Assembly: GCA_963973975.1 (NCBI GenBank)
Contig: CAXBCF010000003.1
Coordinates: forward strand, 62,001 to 126,000
Direction: 5' to 3'
DNA length: 64,000 bases
Source of the DNA: UBA1494_A sp963973975
GTDB lineage: Bacteria > Bacteroidota > Bacteroidia > Flavobacteriales_E > Vicingaceae
Numbering within the stretch: the first letter of the stretch is position 1; each line of letters opens with the position of its first letter. This document shows positions 16,709 to 25,225 of the stretch, one piece after another. The notes under the pieces are model-generated. The model did not search any database. It worked only from the letters and a program-made list of their open reading frames with translations, and had not been told where the DNA came from. The position numbers and the translations under genes are program-made.

Positions 16709-18067
16709 TTATGCAACAGCAAGAACAAAGTAAATGGCTCCCGCGAAATACCCTGCTATGGCTAATAGGCTCATTTTTTTGAGGTACCATAAAAAGTCTA
16801 TACGCTCCATTCCCATAACAGCTACTCCAGCAGCAGATCCAATAATTAAAGCACTACCACCTGTTCCAGCGCAATAGGCTAAAAATTCCCAAAAATTCCC
16901 ATCTTGTACAAAGTGCTGAAAGTATTCGAATTCATCACCCGTTAATAATGCAACGGCTTCAGGAGTTAAAATTGGATACATTCCCATGGCTGCAGCTACT
17001 AATGGAACATTGTCAACAATAGATGAAAGCAAACCAATTACGATGTTCACTACATAAATGTCTCCAATGTTTTCTTCTAACATTACAGCTAATTCTGATA
17101 AGTGTCCGGCTGACTGTAAGCTGGAAATGGCAATAAGAATTCCCAAAAAGAATAGCACACTGACAATGTCAATTTTTCGAAGTACGCCGATTACAGATAA
17201 TTCAGACTTTAATTCATATTTCTTTTCTCGATGAATAATTTCTGTTACTACCCATAGTACCCCAAGACCAAACATCATTCCCATGTAGGGTGGGAGGTGT
17301 GTAACTGTTTTAAAAACAGGAACAAACAATAGTAGAGCAACTCCTAATATGAAAATTAAATTTCGTTCGAAAGGGGTGGTTTTGTTTGTCTCATGTTCTT
17401 TTAAGGTAACTTTTTCTGGTTTTTCAATTTCACCTTTTTGAGTAAAAGAAACAATAATCAGAGGAACTAGCATGCAAATTAAGCTAGGAATAAATAAGTT
17501 AACGATTATTTTTGGAGCAGTAATTTGTTTACCAATCCAAAGCATGGTGGTTGTAACATCTCCAATCGGTGACCAAGCACCACCGGCATTTGCTGATATG
17601 ATGACCATACCTGCAAAAAACCAACGTTCTTTTTGATTAGCGACTAGTTTTCTCAACAATGAAATCATTACAATTGAAGTAGTAAGATTGTCTAAAGCAG
17701 CTGAGAAAAAGAATGTTAGGATACAGACAATCCAAAGTAATTTGACTTTATTGGTCGTTTTTATCCTGTCGGTAATAACAGCAAAACCTTCATGTGCATC
17801 AATAAGCTCCACAATGGTCATTGCGCCAATCAAGAAGAAAATAATTTCGGAGTGATGTGTTAAATGATGAGATAGTTCACTTACAATGTGATCATTGTAA
17901 TTACCTTCAAAGTTGGGTCCTAAGATTTCTTCTGCACCAAACACAAATGCAGTCCATCCAAGAACGGCAATTAATAAGGCGGGAGCAGCTTTGTCAATTT
18001 TTAGGGGATGTTCTAAGGCTATCATGATATAACCGAGAATAAAAATCAAAACCATTAAAGTGTACAT
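16709..18067 (-). CDS. nhaD: NhaD-type Na+/H+ antiporter
   Basis: This 452-residue membrane protein has about 11-12 helices and the NhaD/ArsB-like (IT superfamily) motifs: FLIGAMTIVELIDAHEGF, FFFSAALDNLTTSIVM, NAGGAWSPIGDVTTTMLW and a second half with SSIVDNVPLVAAAMGMYP. The DNxT and SPIGDVTT stretches are typical of NhaD. It exports Na+ or Li+ in exchange for protons. It follows the amino-acid dehydrogenase gene with a 44-nt gap on the same strand. Together with the CPA1 antiporter at 10.5 kb it suggests strong sodium handling. Confidence 0.92.
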   Translation of the reverse strand: MYTLMVLIFILGYIMIALEHPLKIDKAAPALLIAVLGWTAFVFGAEEILGPNFEGNYNDHIVSELSHHLTHHSEIIFFLIGAMTIVELIDAHEGFAVITDRIKTTNKVKLLWIVCILTFFFSAALDNLTTSIVMISLLRKLVANQKERWFFAGMVIISANAGGAWSPIGDVTTTMLWIGKQITAPKIIVNLFIPSLICMLVPLIIVSFTQKGEIEKPEKVTLKEHETNKTTPFERNLIFILGVALLLFVPVFKTVTHLPPYMGMMFGLGVLWVVTEIIHREKKYELKSELSVIGVLRKIDIVSVLFFLGILIAISSLQSAGHLSELAVMLEENIGDIYVVNIVIGLLSSIVDNVPLVAAAMGMYPILTPEAVALLTGDEFEYFQHFVQDGNFWEFLAYCAGTGGSALIIGSAAGVAVMGMERIDFLWYLKKMSLLAIAGYFAGAIYFVLAVA

Positions 18068-18111
18068 CCCTATCTAATTTTTAAGTTAAAATGTGTTGAA
18101 TTTTGAAAGCA

Positions 18112-19338
18112 TTAAATCAATTTTTTTAGCGCTATAGCAAACGCTGTTTTTGAGATATTTGTTTTGGAAGAAGCTTGTTGAAAAACTTCTTTCATTGCAT
18201 TTTTTACAGTTTGTGAAGTATCCTGGAAGATTTTTTCATCACTTAATTGAACTTCATTGCTCATTAAGTAAGCGAAAACTCTTGCCATTCCACAGTTTGA
18301 AATAAAATCTGGAATAACACTTAAGTGCTTATCTGCAAAAGCTGCAGTTGGTCCAAAAAATATTTCTTTGTCTGCAAAAGGCACATTTGCTCCGGCAGAA
18401 ATAACTTCCATTCCCGAACCAATCATTGCATCAATTTGTTCTTTAGTTATCAATCTGGAAGCAGCACAAGGAATAAAAATCTCTGCTCCTAAACTCCATA
18501 TTTTCTTGTTGACTTCTTCGAAAGGCAATAGATTAGGAGCTTCTAGTTGGTTTCCTTTTTTATTTAAAAATAGCTGTCTAATTTCTTCAAAAGAAAAACC
18601 TTCTTCTTTAATTAATCCACCTTCTCGATCAATGATACCAATAACAGTTGCTCCACTTTGAGCCAAATAATAAGCTCCAGCAGCACCAACATTTCCCCAA
18701 CCTTGAACGACTACATTTTTAGTGCTTAAATCACCGCCATAGATATCATAGAAATGCTTTACTGACTCAGCAACACCGTATCCAGTAATCATGTCAGCCA
18801 CTACGAACTGCCTTTTAACATCAGGGCTGAAATTTGGATCTTCAATAATTTTAAGTACTCCTTGACGTAACTGTCCAATTCTATTGATTTTAGTTGCTTC
18901 TGTTGGTTGAAAATGACCATTGAAAACACCTTCTTGAGGATGCCAAATTCCAACATTCTCGGTCATTGGAATTACTTCATGAATTTCATCCACATTCAAA
19001 TCTCCGCCTGTTCCGTAATAATTTTTAAGAAGTGGAGCGACAGCTTTGAACCATCTTTCTAAAACACCTTTTTTTCTTGGATCTTTTGGGTCAAAATTTA
19101 TTCCTGATTTTGCTCCGCCAATCGCTGGTCCAGCGACAGTAAATTTAATTTCCATGGTTTTTGCTAAAGAAGTAACCTCATGCTTGTCGAGCCCAACTCT
19201 CATTCTAGTGCCACCTCCTGCGGCTCCTCCTCTCAAAGAATTTATAACTACCCAACCTTCAGCTTCTGTTTCTGAATCCTTCCACTCGAAAACAATTTCC
19301 GGTTGTTTAGATTCATAAATCTTCAGTAATTCATCCAT
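18112..19338 (-). CDS. Glu/Leu/Phe/Val dehydrogenase family protein
   Basis: The protein (408 aa from ATG 19338) oxidatively deaminates an amino acid with NAD(P)+. The substrate-side motif GGAAGGGTRMR is followed by KFTVAGPAIGGAKSGI, with the two active-site lysines, and by YGTGGDLNVDE. The nucleotide-binding glycine motif is VVQGWGNVGAAGAYYLA. ATG 19338 is chosen over an upstream in-frame TTG at 19356. The sequence does not look like a classical hexameric GdhA; whether the substrate is glutamate or a branched amino acid cannot be told by eye. It sits between anmK (61-nt gap) and nhaD on one strand. Confidence 0.88.
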   Translation of the reverse strand: MDELLKIYESKQPEIVFEWKDSETEAEGWVVINSLRGGAAGGGTRMRVGLDKHEVTSLAKTMEIKFTVAGPAIGGAKSGINFDPKDPRKKGVLERWFKAVAPLLKNYYGTGGDLNVDEIHEVIPMTENVGIWHPQEGVFNGHFQPTEATKINRIGQLRQGVLKIIEDPNFSPDVKRQFVVADMITGYGVAESVKHFYDIYGGDLSTKNVVVQGWGNVGAAGAYYLAQSGATVIGIIDREGGLIKEEGFSFEEIRQLFLNKKGNQLEAPNLLPFEEVNKKIWSLGAEIFIPCAASRLITKEQIDAMIGSGMEVISAGANVPFADKEIFFGPTAAFADKHLSVIPDFISNCGMARVFAYLMSNEVQLSDEKIFQDTSQTVKNAMKEVFQQASSKTNISKTAFAIALKKLI

Positions 19339-19399
19339 TTTTGAAATTTGCGTCAAAAGTATTAAAACAAATCATTTTAAATTAAAGAATGAGCATCAT

Positions 19400-20467
19400 T
19401 TAACTTAAGAATATTGTTCCACCTGAATTGTCTTTTGATGAACCAGTTACACTTTTAAGTGTATTGGTTTCATTGAGAAATCTTTTTAGGCCTAAGAATC
19501 CAAAAATTAAGGCTTCTTTAAAATCAATGATTTTTTCTTCTGGTACCTGAAGTTTTATTTTTTTTGCTTGCAATAAGTCGAGTATAAACTGATTTTTCGC
19601 ACCTCCACCTGTGATTAATACTTCTTTCTTGGTTGAACTGATTGCTTTGTGAATTTGATCAGCAATGTGTTGAGAAAAAGTAAATAACTGATCAGTAGGA
19701 GAAACATTTGATTCGTTTAATAGAGGAATCACTTCTTTGTAAACCCATTCCTTTCCTAGTGATTTGGGTGGTTTTTGATGGTAATAATTCAAGGCATTTA
19801 ATTTTTTCAAAAGCTCTGAATTTAACTTTCCTGATTGACTGATTTTACCTCCTTTATCAAAGTATGTATTGAATTCTTTTTGACAGATAAAATTCAAAAC
19901 CATGTTGAAAGGACAAATATCAAATGCGCTAATTTTATCTCCCTCAACAAAAGTGATGTTGCAAATTCCTCCAAAATTCATGAAAATTGAATGATTGGGA
20001 AACAAGGCCTTTTCTCCGAATGGAACTAGGGGAGCGCCTTGTCCACCAAGAGCGACATCCAAGCTTCTAAAGTCTGAAACTGTAGTCAAAGTTGATGCTG
20101 CTGCAATTGATGCTCCATGACCTAATTGAAAAGTGAACCCTTTATCGATTTGATGAAATATTGTGTGTCCGTGTGAAGCAATTAAGTCAGTTTTTAACTG
20201 AAACTGATCTATAAATTCCCTTGCTTTATCGCCAATGTATTTACCATACTCAAAATGCAATTGGATCAACTTTTCTCCGCTAAGGTTTTCGGCTTCCTTT
20301 AATTTAGTTTCCCATTGTTTGGAATAATTAAATGTAGTTGCCTCAATAATTGTGAAGTTCCATTGATTATTTTGAAAGTAAAAATCTGACAAGCAGAAAT
20401 CTAGTCCATCGAGAGAAGTTCCCGACATAATTCCAAGAACTCTATGGCTTTTATTTTGTTTGTTCAC
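19400..20467 (-). CDS. anmK: Anhydro-N-acetylmuramic acid kinase
   Basis: This 355-residue ASKHA-fold kinase phosphorylates and opens 1,6-anhydro-MurNAc during peptidoglycan recycling. Motifs seen: GIMSGTSLDGLDF (phosphate 1), IASHGHTIFHQ, DFRSLDVALGGQGAPLVPFGE, NFGGICNITF, and the adenosine motif VLITGGGAKNQFI. The start is a GTG at 20467: an in-frame TAA stands four codons upstream and the first conserved strand (VLGIMSGTS) begins at residue 10, so a later ATG would remove it. It is divergent from the acyl-CoA dehydrogenase gene, with 46 nt between starts. Confidence 0.93.
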   Translation of the reverse strand: MNKQNKSHRVLGIMSGTSLDGLDFCLSDFYFQNNQWNFTIIEATTFNYSKQWETKLKEAENLSGEKLIQLHFEYGKYIGDKAREFIDQFQLKTDLIASHGHTIFHQIDKGFTFQLGHGASIAAASTLTTVSDFRSLDVALGGQGAPLVPFGEKALFPNHSIFMNFGGICNITFVEGDKISAFDICPFNMVLNFICQKEFNTYFDKGGKISQSGKLNSELLKKLNALNYYHQKPPKSLGKEWVYKEVIPLLNESNVSPTDQLFTFSQHIADQIHKAISSTKKEVLITGGGAKNQFILDLLQAKKIKLQVPEEKIIDFKEALIFGFLGLKRFLNETNTLKSVTGSSKDNSGGTIFLS

Positions 20468-20490
20468 AATAGGATATTAGGTTATTTTTG
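20459..20490 (+). promoter_or_regulatory. Bacteroidota-type promoter of the acyl-CoA dehydrogenase gene
   Basis: A -33 box TTTG (20459-20462), a 20-nt spacer and a -7 box TATTTTTG (20483-20490) match the TTTG / TAnnTTTG consensus for Bacteroidota housekeeping sigma. The ATG is 23 nt further on. The -33 box overlaps the first codons of the divergent anmK gene. Confidence 0.7.
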
Positions 20491-20513
20491 CAAAAACTTT
20501 ATTTTTTAAAATT

Positions 20514-21656
20514 ATGAATTTTGAATTGACAGAAGAACAAATTGCTGTGAGAGATGCGGCGAGAGATTTTGCTCAGAACGTATTGAAGCCGGGCGTAATT
20601 GAAAGAGATGAAAATCAGACTTTTCCAAAAGAAGAAGTGAAGCAACTTGCTGAATTAGGATTTATGGGAATGATGGTTGATCCAAAATACGGTGGTGGTG
20701 GAATGGACACCGTTTCTTATGTTTTAGCAATGGAAGAAATTTCGAAAATTGACGCTTCTACATCAGTTTGTATGTCGGTTAATAATTCATTGGTTTGTTG
20801 GGGAATTGAAAAATTCGGAACTGAAGATCAAAAACACAAGTACTTGGTACCATTGGCAAAAGGAGAAAAAATTGGTGCTTTTTGCTTGTCGGAACCAGAA
20901 GCAGGATCAGACGCAACTTCTCAAAGAACAACTGCGATTGATAAGGGAGACCATTATATATTGAACGGAACTAAAAACTGGATCACCAATGGAAGTTCTG
21001 CATCTTATTACATTGTAATCGCTCAAACGGATGTTGAAAAAGGGCACCGTGGAATTAATGCATTTATAGTTGAGAAAGAATGGGATGGTTTTGTTGTTGG
21101 AGCGAAAGAGAATAAATTGGGAATTCGCGGATCTGATACCCACACTTTAATGTTTACGGATGTGAAAGTGCCAAAAGAAAACAGAATTGGTGAAGATGGA
21201 TTTGGATTTAAGTTCGCTATGAAAGTGCTTTCAGGTGGAAGAATCGGAATTGCCGCACAGGCTTTGGGAATTGCTTCAGGAGCAATGGAATTAGCAGTTG
21301 CTTATTCAAAAGAAAGATCTGCTTTTGGAAAAGAAATATACAAGCACCAAGCAATTGCTTTTAAAATAGCAGACATGGCAACTGAAATTGAAGCTGCGCG
21401 TTTGTTGTGTTTAAAAGCAGCAAATTTAAAAGATAGAGGTGAAAACTTTGACAAAGCTTCAGCAATTGCTAAAGTCTTTGCTTCAAAAGTAGCGATGGAC
21501 ACAACAATAGAAGCTGTTCAGGTGCATGGAGGGTATGGTTTTGTGAAAGAATACCATGTTGAACGATTGATGCGCGATGCTAAAATCACTCAAATCTATG
21601 AAGGTACTACTGAGGTTCAGAAAATTGTTATTTCAAGAGCTGTGCTTAGTGAGTAA
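20514..21656 (+). CDS. Acyl-CoA dehydrogenase, short-chain type
   Basis: This 380-residue FAD enzyme catalyses the alpha-beta dehydrogenation of acyl-CoA. It shows all family blocks: GFMGMMVDPKYGGGG, AFCLSEPEAGSDA (FAD/substrate), NWITNGSSASYYIV, RIGIAAQALGIASGAMELA, and IQVHGGYGF-like AVQVHGGYGFVKEYHVERLMRD. The catalytic glutamate is in QIYEGTTEVQ (Glu 363), as in short-chain enzymes. It has a promoter of its own and ends in a terminator shared with the convergent glycosyltransferase operon. The electron-transfer flavoprotein partner is not in the window. Confidence 0.95.
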   Translation: MNFELTEEQIAVRDAARDFAQNVLKPGVIERDENQTFPKEEVKQLAELGFMGMMVDPKYGGGGMDTVSYVLAMEEISKIDASTSVCMSVNNSLVCWGIEKFGTEDQKHKYLVPLAKGEKIGAFCLSEPEAGSDATSQRTTAIDKGDHYILNGTKNWITNGSSASYYIVIAQTDVEKGHRGINAFIVEKEWDGFVVGAKENKLGIRGSDTHTLMFTDVKVPKENRIGEDGFGFKFAMKVLSGGRIGIAAQALGIASGAMELAVAYSKERSAFGKEIYKHQAIAFKIADMATEIEAARLLCLKAANLKDRGENFDKASAIAKVFASKVAMDTTIEAVQVHGGYGFVKEYHVERLMRDAKITQIYEGTTEVQKIVISRAVLSE

Positions 21657-21673
21657 TTGAAGGATATTTAATT

Positions 21674-21707
21674 AAAAAAGGGAGCTAATTAATTAGCTCC
21701 CTTTTTT
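21674..21707. terminator. Bidirectional terminator between convergent genes
   Basis: This is a perfect 34-bp palindrome with core GGGAGCTAATTAATTAGCTCCC flanked by six A and six T. It serves the acyl-CoA dehydrogenase gene on plus and the glycosyltransferase operon on minus; its right edge overlaps the stop codon of the latter. Confidence 0.9.
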
Positions 21708-23046
21708 AGTTTAGAATAGTTTCGATTTTATTGGAACCTTTTCTGTTTTTAGCACGCCATAGTTCATAAGACCCAAAGCTGAAAACAGCGAGGTATTCTA
21801 TTGTTATCAAAACATAACTTTCTTGAAAATTAGCTTGAATGTAAGTGTAATAGCTTAAAATGGCAAAAGCTGACCATAAAATTGGGTAGCGAAAATTCGT
21901 AAATACAGCTAAAAAAACGAGGGTGCATAAATACCAAGGATGAACAACGATTGCCAAGGCAAAATAAACACTGAGTGAGAATAAAAGGGAATTAAAAAAA
22001 CTGTTCCATTGTTGGTTTCTTTTACGCAGCAATAGCAAGAGTATCAGGATTAGAGCTATTTTAGAAAACCAAGGACCAACACGTTGAATTGGATTGTATT
22101 CAATAAAAAATGAACTCAACCAACGAATGAAATAGTATATCCCTGCATTGAACTCAAAGCTTTGAAAATACAGATTTAATGAGTTGAAATAGTGATTAAG
22201 GAAATTAGCATTGTAAAAGGGAAACCACAAACCAACAAAAGTTAATGCAATTAGCAGATAACTAATTAAGGCATTTTTAAATGTCAATTTTCTTAATAAA
22301 ATAGGTAGCAGTAAAAGCGGAATTAATTTCACTGCTGCTGCAAAAGCCCAAGCCACTCCCATCAATTTTTCTTTTTTGACTAAGAGCATGTAAAATGCCA
22401 GCACCATAAAAAAGATTAGGAATGCTTCAAAATGCAGGTTGCCTGTCAGTTCTATAATTACAAGTGGATTTAATACATAAATCAAGCTTTTTGATGGAGA
22501 CAATTTAAGTTTTTCCAATAGTTTAGGCAAGAGCAATATGGTAGCAATTTCAGCTAGAAGTATTAGTAAGCGCATGACAACAATGCTTCCCAAAATAGAA
22601 TTGGGAGAAAGAGAAACGCCAATTAAAAAAACAGCTTGAGAGATTGGTGGATAAATGCTGTAGTAATTTGGGCTGTTCATTTCAGTGAGCAGCATTGCTT
22701 TATTGGGGAAATCAATAGTTACTTCTGTGGGTAAAAAGTCAAATGGATTGATGCCATTTGCCATTAATTGACCATCCCAAATAAATCGGAAATAATCATC
22801 GGAGAGTGATGGGATACTAAAAAGAAATAGAATCCTAAAAAGCACAGCCATGCCTAGAAAGGGTTTTATTTGACTATTGCTTATATTCTTAATCAGGTAG
22901 AAGTAAAGGGCAAACGGGATGCTAAAAATGAGAACTAAGGCTAAAAAATCAGTTCTTTCTAATTCATATCCCAAATAATAATAGGCAAGCGCTGAAAGGA
23001 GAAAAATTATCAAGACTTTCCACGATTGACTTAAGTTTGCTTTCAT
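21706..23046 (-). CDS. Multi-spanning GT-C type glycosyltransferase
   Basis: This 446-residue protein is very hydrophobic, with about 11-13 membrane segments. Near residue 80 it has SLSDDYFRFIWDGQLMANG, the acidic loop plus WDG motif found in polyprenol-phosphate-sugar dependent GT-C mannosyltransferases; NPFDFLP follows. Such enzymes take a sugar from a lipid-phosphate donor outside the cytoplasmic membrane. Its start codon overlaps the stop of the preceding GT2 gene by 4 nt (ATGA). The adjacent DPM-synthase-like gene could make the donor. The acceptor is unknown. Confidence 0.75.
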   Translation of the reverse strand: MKANLSQSWKVLIIFLLSALAYYYLGYELERTDFLALVLIFSIPFALYFYLIKNISNSQIKPFLGMAVLFRILFLFSIPSLSDDYFRFIWDGQLMANGINPFDFLPTEVTIDFPNKAMLLTEMNSPNYYSIYPPISQAVFLIGVSLSPNSILGSIVVMRLLILLAEIATILLLPKLLEKLKLSPSKSLIYVLNPLVIIELTGNLHFEAFLIFFMVLAFYMLLVKKEKLMGVAWAFAAAVKLIPLLLLPILLRKLTFKNALISYLLIALTFVGLWFPFYNANFLNHYFNSLNLYFQSFEFNAGIYYFIRWLSSFFIEYNPIQRVGPWFSKIALILILLLLLRKRNQQWNSFFNSLLFSLSVYFALAIVVHPWYLCTLVFLAVFTNFRYPILWSAFAILSYYTYIQANFQESYVLITIEYLAVFSFGSYELWRAKNRKGSNKIETILN

Positions 23047-24536
23047 TTTGAAATTGAGTTAAGCGAATGCTGAACCGATAAAAAAGCAACATAGCTAAAT
23101 CCAAAAAATAGCATGAGGTGAAAAGGGAGTAAACCATAGTCTTTAAAATAAAAGCCAAGAAATATTCCACCTAGAAAATAAAGAGCGAATAGTGTTTCAA
23201 AAATGCTAAGAGGACTAATGCGGCGGATTAAATAAACATTGTTTGTCCATTTTTTTGACTGATCGTTGCTGAGGTTGAATTTCGGGGTTCGGATAAATGC
23301 TGATTTTTTCCCTATATATCCCTCTAAAACAGCAAGCGCATTGTGCAAGGAAAGTCCCATGGAAACTGAAAGGAAGAGAGGAAAGAATACAACAAAATGA
23401 GCGGCAGCTTTCCAATTGTTGGAATAATCTTTTTTCATCGAAGTCCAATAGAAATAAGCCAAAATTGGCAAACTGATTAGAAAAAAACCTGCTAAATTGA
23501 ACAACCATTTATATTCGATTTGATTTTCTTTGATATAAAGCATAGGAATACTTAGCAGGGCCAAAACAACGATGCAAATAAATACTGCTGAGTTCATTAA
23601 GTGAAAAATAGCATTGATTTTAGTAGAAAATTTTAAGTCGGAAGCTTTTAATACGCTCCATAAATTTTTTCGCACACATTCTGCTGCTCCTTTATTCCAA
23701 CGAAATTGTTGTGTTTTCAACGCATTCATTGCTGCTGGCAATTCGGCAGGAGCGCCAACGGATTCTAAAAATAAAAATTTCCATCCTTTGAGTTGGGCTC
23801 TATAACTCAAATCCAAATCTTCAGTAAGCGTATCAGATTGCCAACCTCCGGCATCGTAAATTGTTTCTTTTCTCCAAATACCTGCTGTTCCATTAAAGTT
23901 GATGAAGTGATTGCCTATGTTTCTTCCACCTTGCTCCACAGAAAAGTGCGCATCTAAGCCAAAGGCTTGCAGTTTTGTCAAAAGTGAATAGTTCTGATTG
24001 AGGTGTTCCCAACGACTTTGAATCATGCCAACTGATTGATTTTTAAATTTTGGAATGATGCGTTTTAAAAAATCGTGCTTTGGTAAAAAATCTGCATCAA
24101 AAATGGCAATAAACTCTCCTTTAGCAGTTTTTAATCCTTCGGCCAGAGCTCCAGCTTTGTAGCCAACTCGGTCTTTTCGGTGAATGTGACGGATGTCAAT
24201 ACCTCGTTTTGAAATCTCAGCAACTTTTTTTGCCACAATTTTAAATGTTTGATCAGTTGAATCATCTAATACCTGAATTTCTAAAAAATTAGCTGGATAA
24301 TCTAGTTGAACTATTTTTTCAATCAAGCGCTCTGCAACATACTTTTCATTGTAAAGCGGCAGCTGAACCGTTACTTTCGGCCATTCATTTTCTTTGAAAT
24401 TAAAGGATTCTGTTTCAGTAGAACGGCTGTATTTTTTATAGTTAAAAACCAATTGTAATTGAATCAAGCTGTAGCTAAAGATAAACAATAGCGCTATTCC
24501 ATATATGACAATTACTAAAACTTCCATTAAACTCAA
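23043..24536 (-). CDS. Processive-type GT2 glycosyltransferase (cellulose synthase-like)
   Basis: This 497-residue protein has an N-terminal membrane segment, a cytoplasmic GT2 domain and about four C-terminal membrane segments. The catalytic signatures are all present: VQLPLYNE at the start of the fold, AIFDADFLP (DxD), LTEDLDLSYR (TED) and QQFRWNKGA (QxxRW-type). This arrangement is that of membrane GT2 enzymes such as cellulose, hyaluronan and glucomannan synthases. It overlaps its neighbours by 4 nt on both sides. The product cannot be named from the sequence. Confidence 0.88.
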   Translation of the reverse strand: MSLMEVLVIVIYGIALLFIFSYSLIQLQLVFNYKKYSRSTETESFNFKENEWPKVTVQLPLYNEKYVAERLIEKIVQLDYPANFLEIQVLDDSTDQTFKIVAKKVAEISKRGIDIRHIHRKDRVGYKAGALAEGLKTAKGEFIAIFDADFLPKHDFLKRIIPKFKNQSVGMIQSRWEHLNQNYSLLTKLQAFGLDAHFSVEQGGRNIGNHFINFNGTAGIWRKETIYDAGGWQSDTLTEDLDLSYRAQLKGWKFLFLESVGAPAELPAAMNALKTQQFRWNKGAAECVRKNLWSVLKASDLKFSTKINAIFHLMNSAVFICIVVLALLSIPMLYIKENQIEYKWLFNLAGFFLISLPILAYFYWTSMKKDYSNNWKAAAHFVVFFPLFLSVSMGLSLHNALAVLEGYIGKKSAFIRTPKFNLSNDQSKKWTNNVYLIRRISPLSIFETLFALYFLGGIFLGFYFKDYGLLPFHLMLFFGFSYVAFLSVQHSLNSISK

Positions 24537-25225
24537 AAGTATTTAAATAGTGTTGATATAATTTTATATCCGGCCATAATCGTTCCTTTTACTGTTCCAC
24601 TAATTTTAGAAAAACCAATTCGTTTGCGGTAATTGACTGGAATCTCACAATACCTCATTTTTTGTTTGGCGACTTTTAGCTGCATTTCTACTGTCCATCC
24701 ATAAGTCTGATCTTGCATGTCTAAGCTTAGCAAAGCTTTATAATCCATTGCTCTAAAAGGACCTAAATCCGTAAATTTTGCGCCATAAATAATTCGCATT
24801 AAATTAGTAGCCAACCAATTGCCGAAAAGTTGAGGAATGGTCATGGCTCCTTTTTCTCTTTTTCCCAATGCTCTTGAACCTATTACTAATTGTGCTTTTC
24901 CAGAAAGGATGGGTTGAACTAATTTCGACATTTCTTCGGGATAGTCGGAATAATCTGCATCAATAAATACAACAATGTCTGTTTTTTCTGTGCGTTGATT
25001 TTGGAGATAATCCATGCCTTTTAAACAAGCTCTTCCATATCCTTTTTTAGGTTCAAAAAGTACCGTTGCTCCGGCTTCTCTTGCTATTTCAGAAGTTAAA
25101 TCAGTAGAGTTGTTGTTTACAACAATTATTTCATCCGCCAAGTTTTTAGGAATGTCTCGAATTACTTTACCTACTGCATTTTCCTCATTAAATGCAGGTA
25201 TGATTACCACTATTTTTTGCTCCAC
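24533..25225 (-). CDS. GT2 glycosyltransferase, dolichyl-phosphate-mannose synthase-like
   Basis: This 230-residue protein starts with VVIIPAFNEENAVGKVI, then has IIVVNNNSTDLT and the DxD motif in VFIDADYSDYPEEM. This is the catalytic domain of the DPM synthase/DPM1 group, without the C-terminal membrane domain. Members often charge polyprenyl phosphate with a sugar. The start is a GTG at 25225, sharing its G with the TAG stop of the upstream polyferredoxin gene (TAGTG); its stop overlaps the next GT2 gene by 4 nt. It could supply the GT-C enzyme two genes downstream; that link is inference. Confidence 0.85.
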   Translation of the reverse strand: MEQKIVVIIPAFNEENAVGKVIRDIPKNLADEIIVVNNNSTDLTSEIAREAGATVLFEPKKGYGRACLKGMDYLQNQRTEKTDIVVFIDADYSDYPEEMSKLVQPILSGKAQLVIGSRALGKREKGAMTIPQLFGNWLATNLMRIIYGAKFTDLGPFRAMDYKALLSLDMQDQTYGWTVEMQLKVAKQKMRYCEIPVNYRKRIGFSKISGTVKGTIMAGYKIISTLFKYF

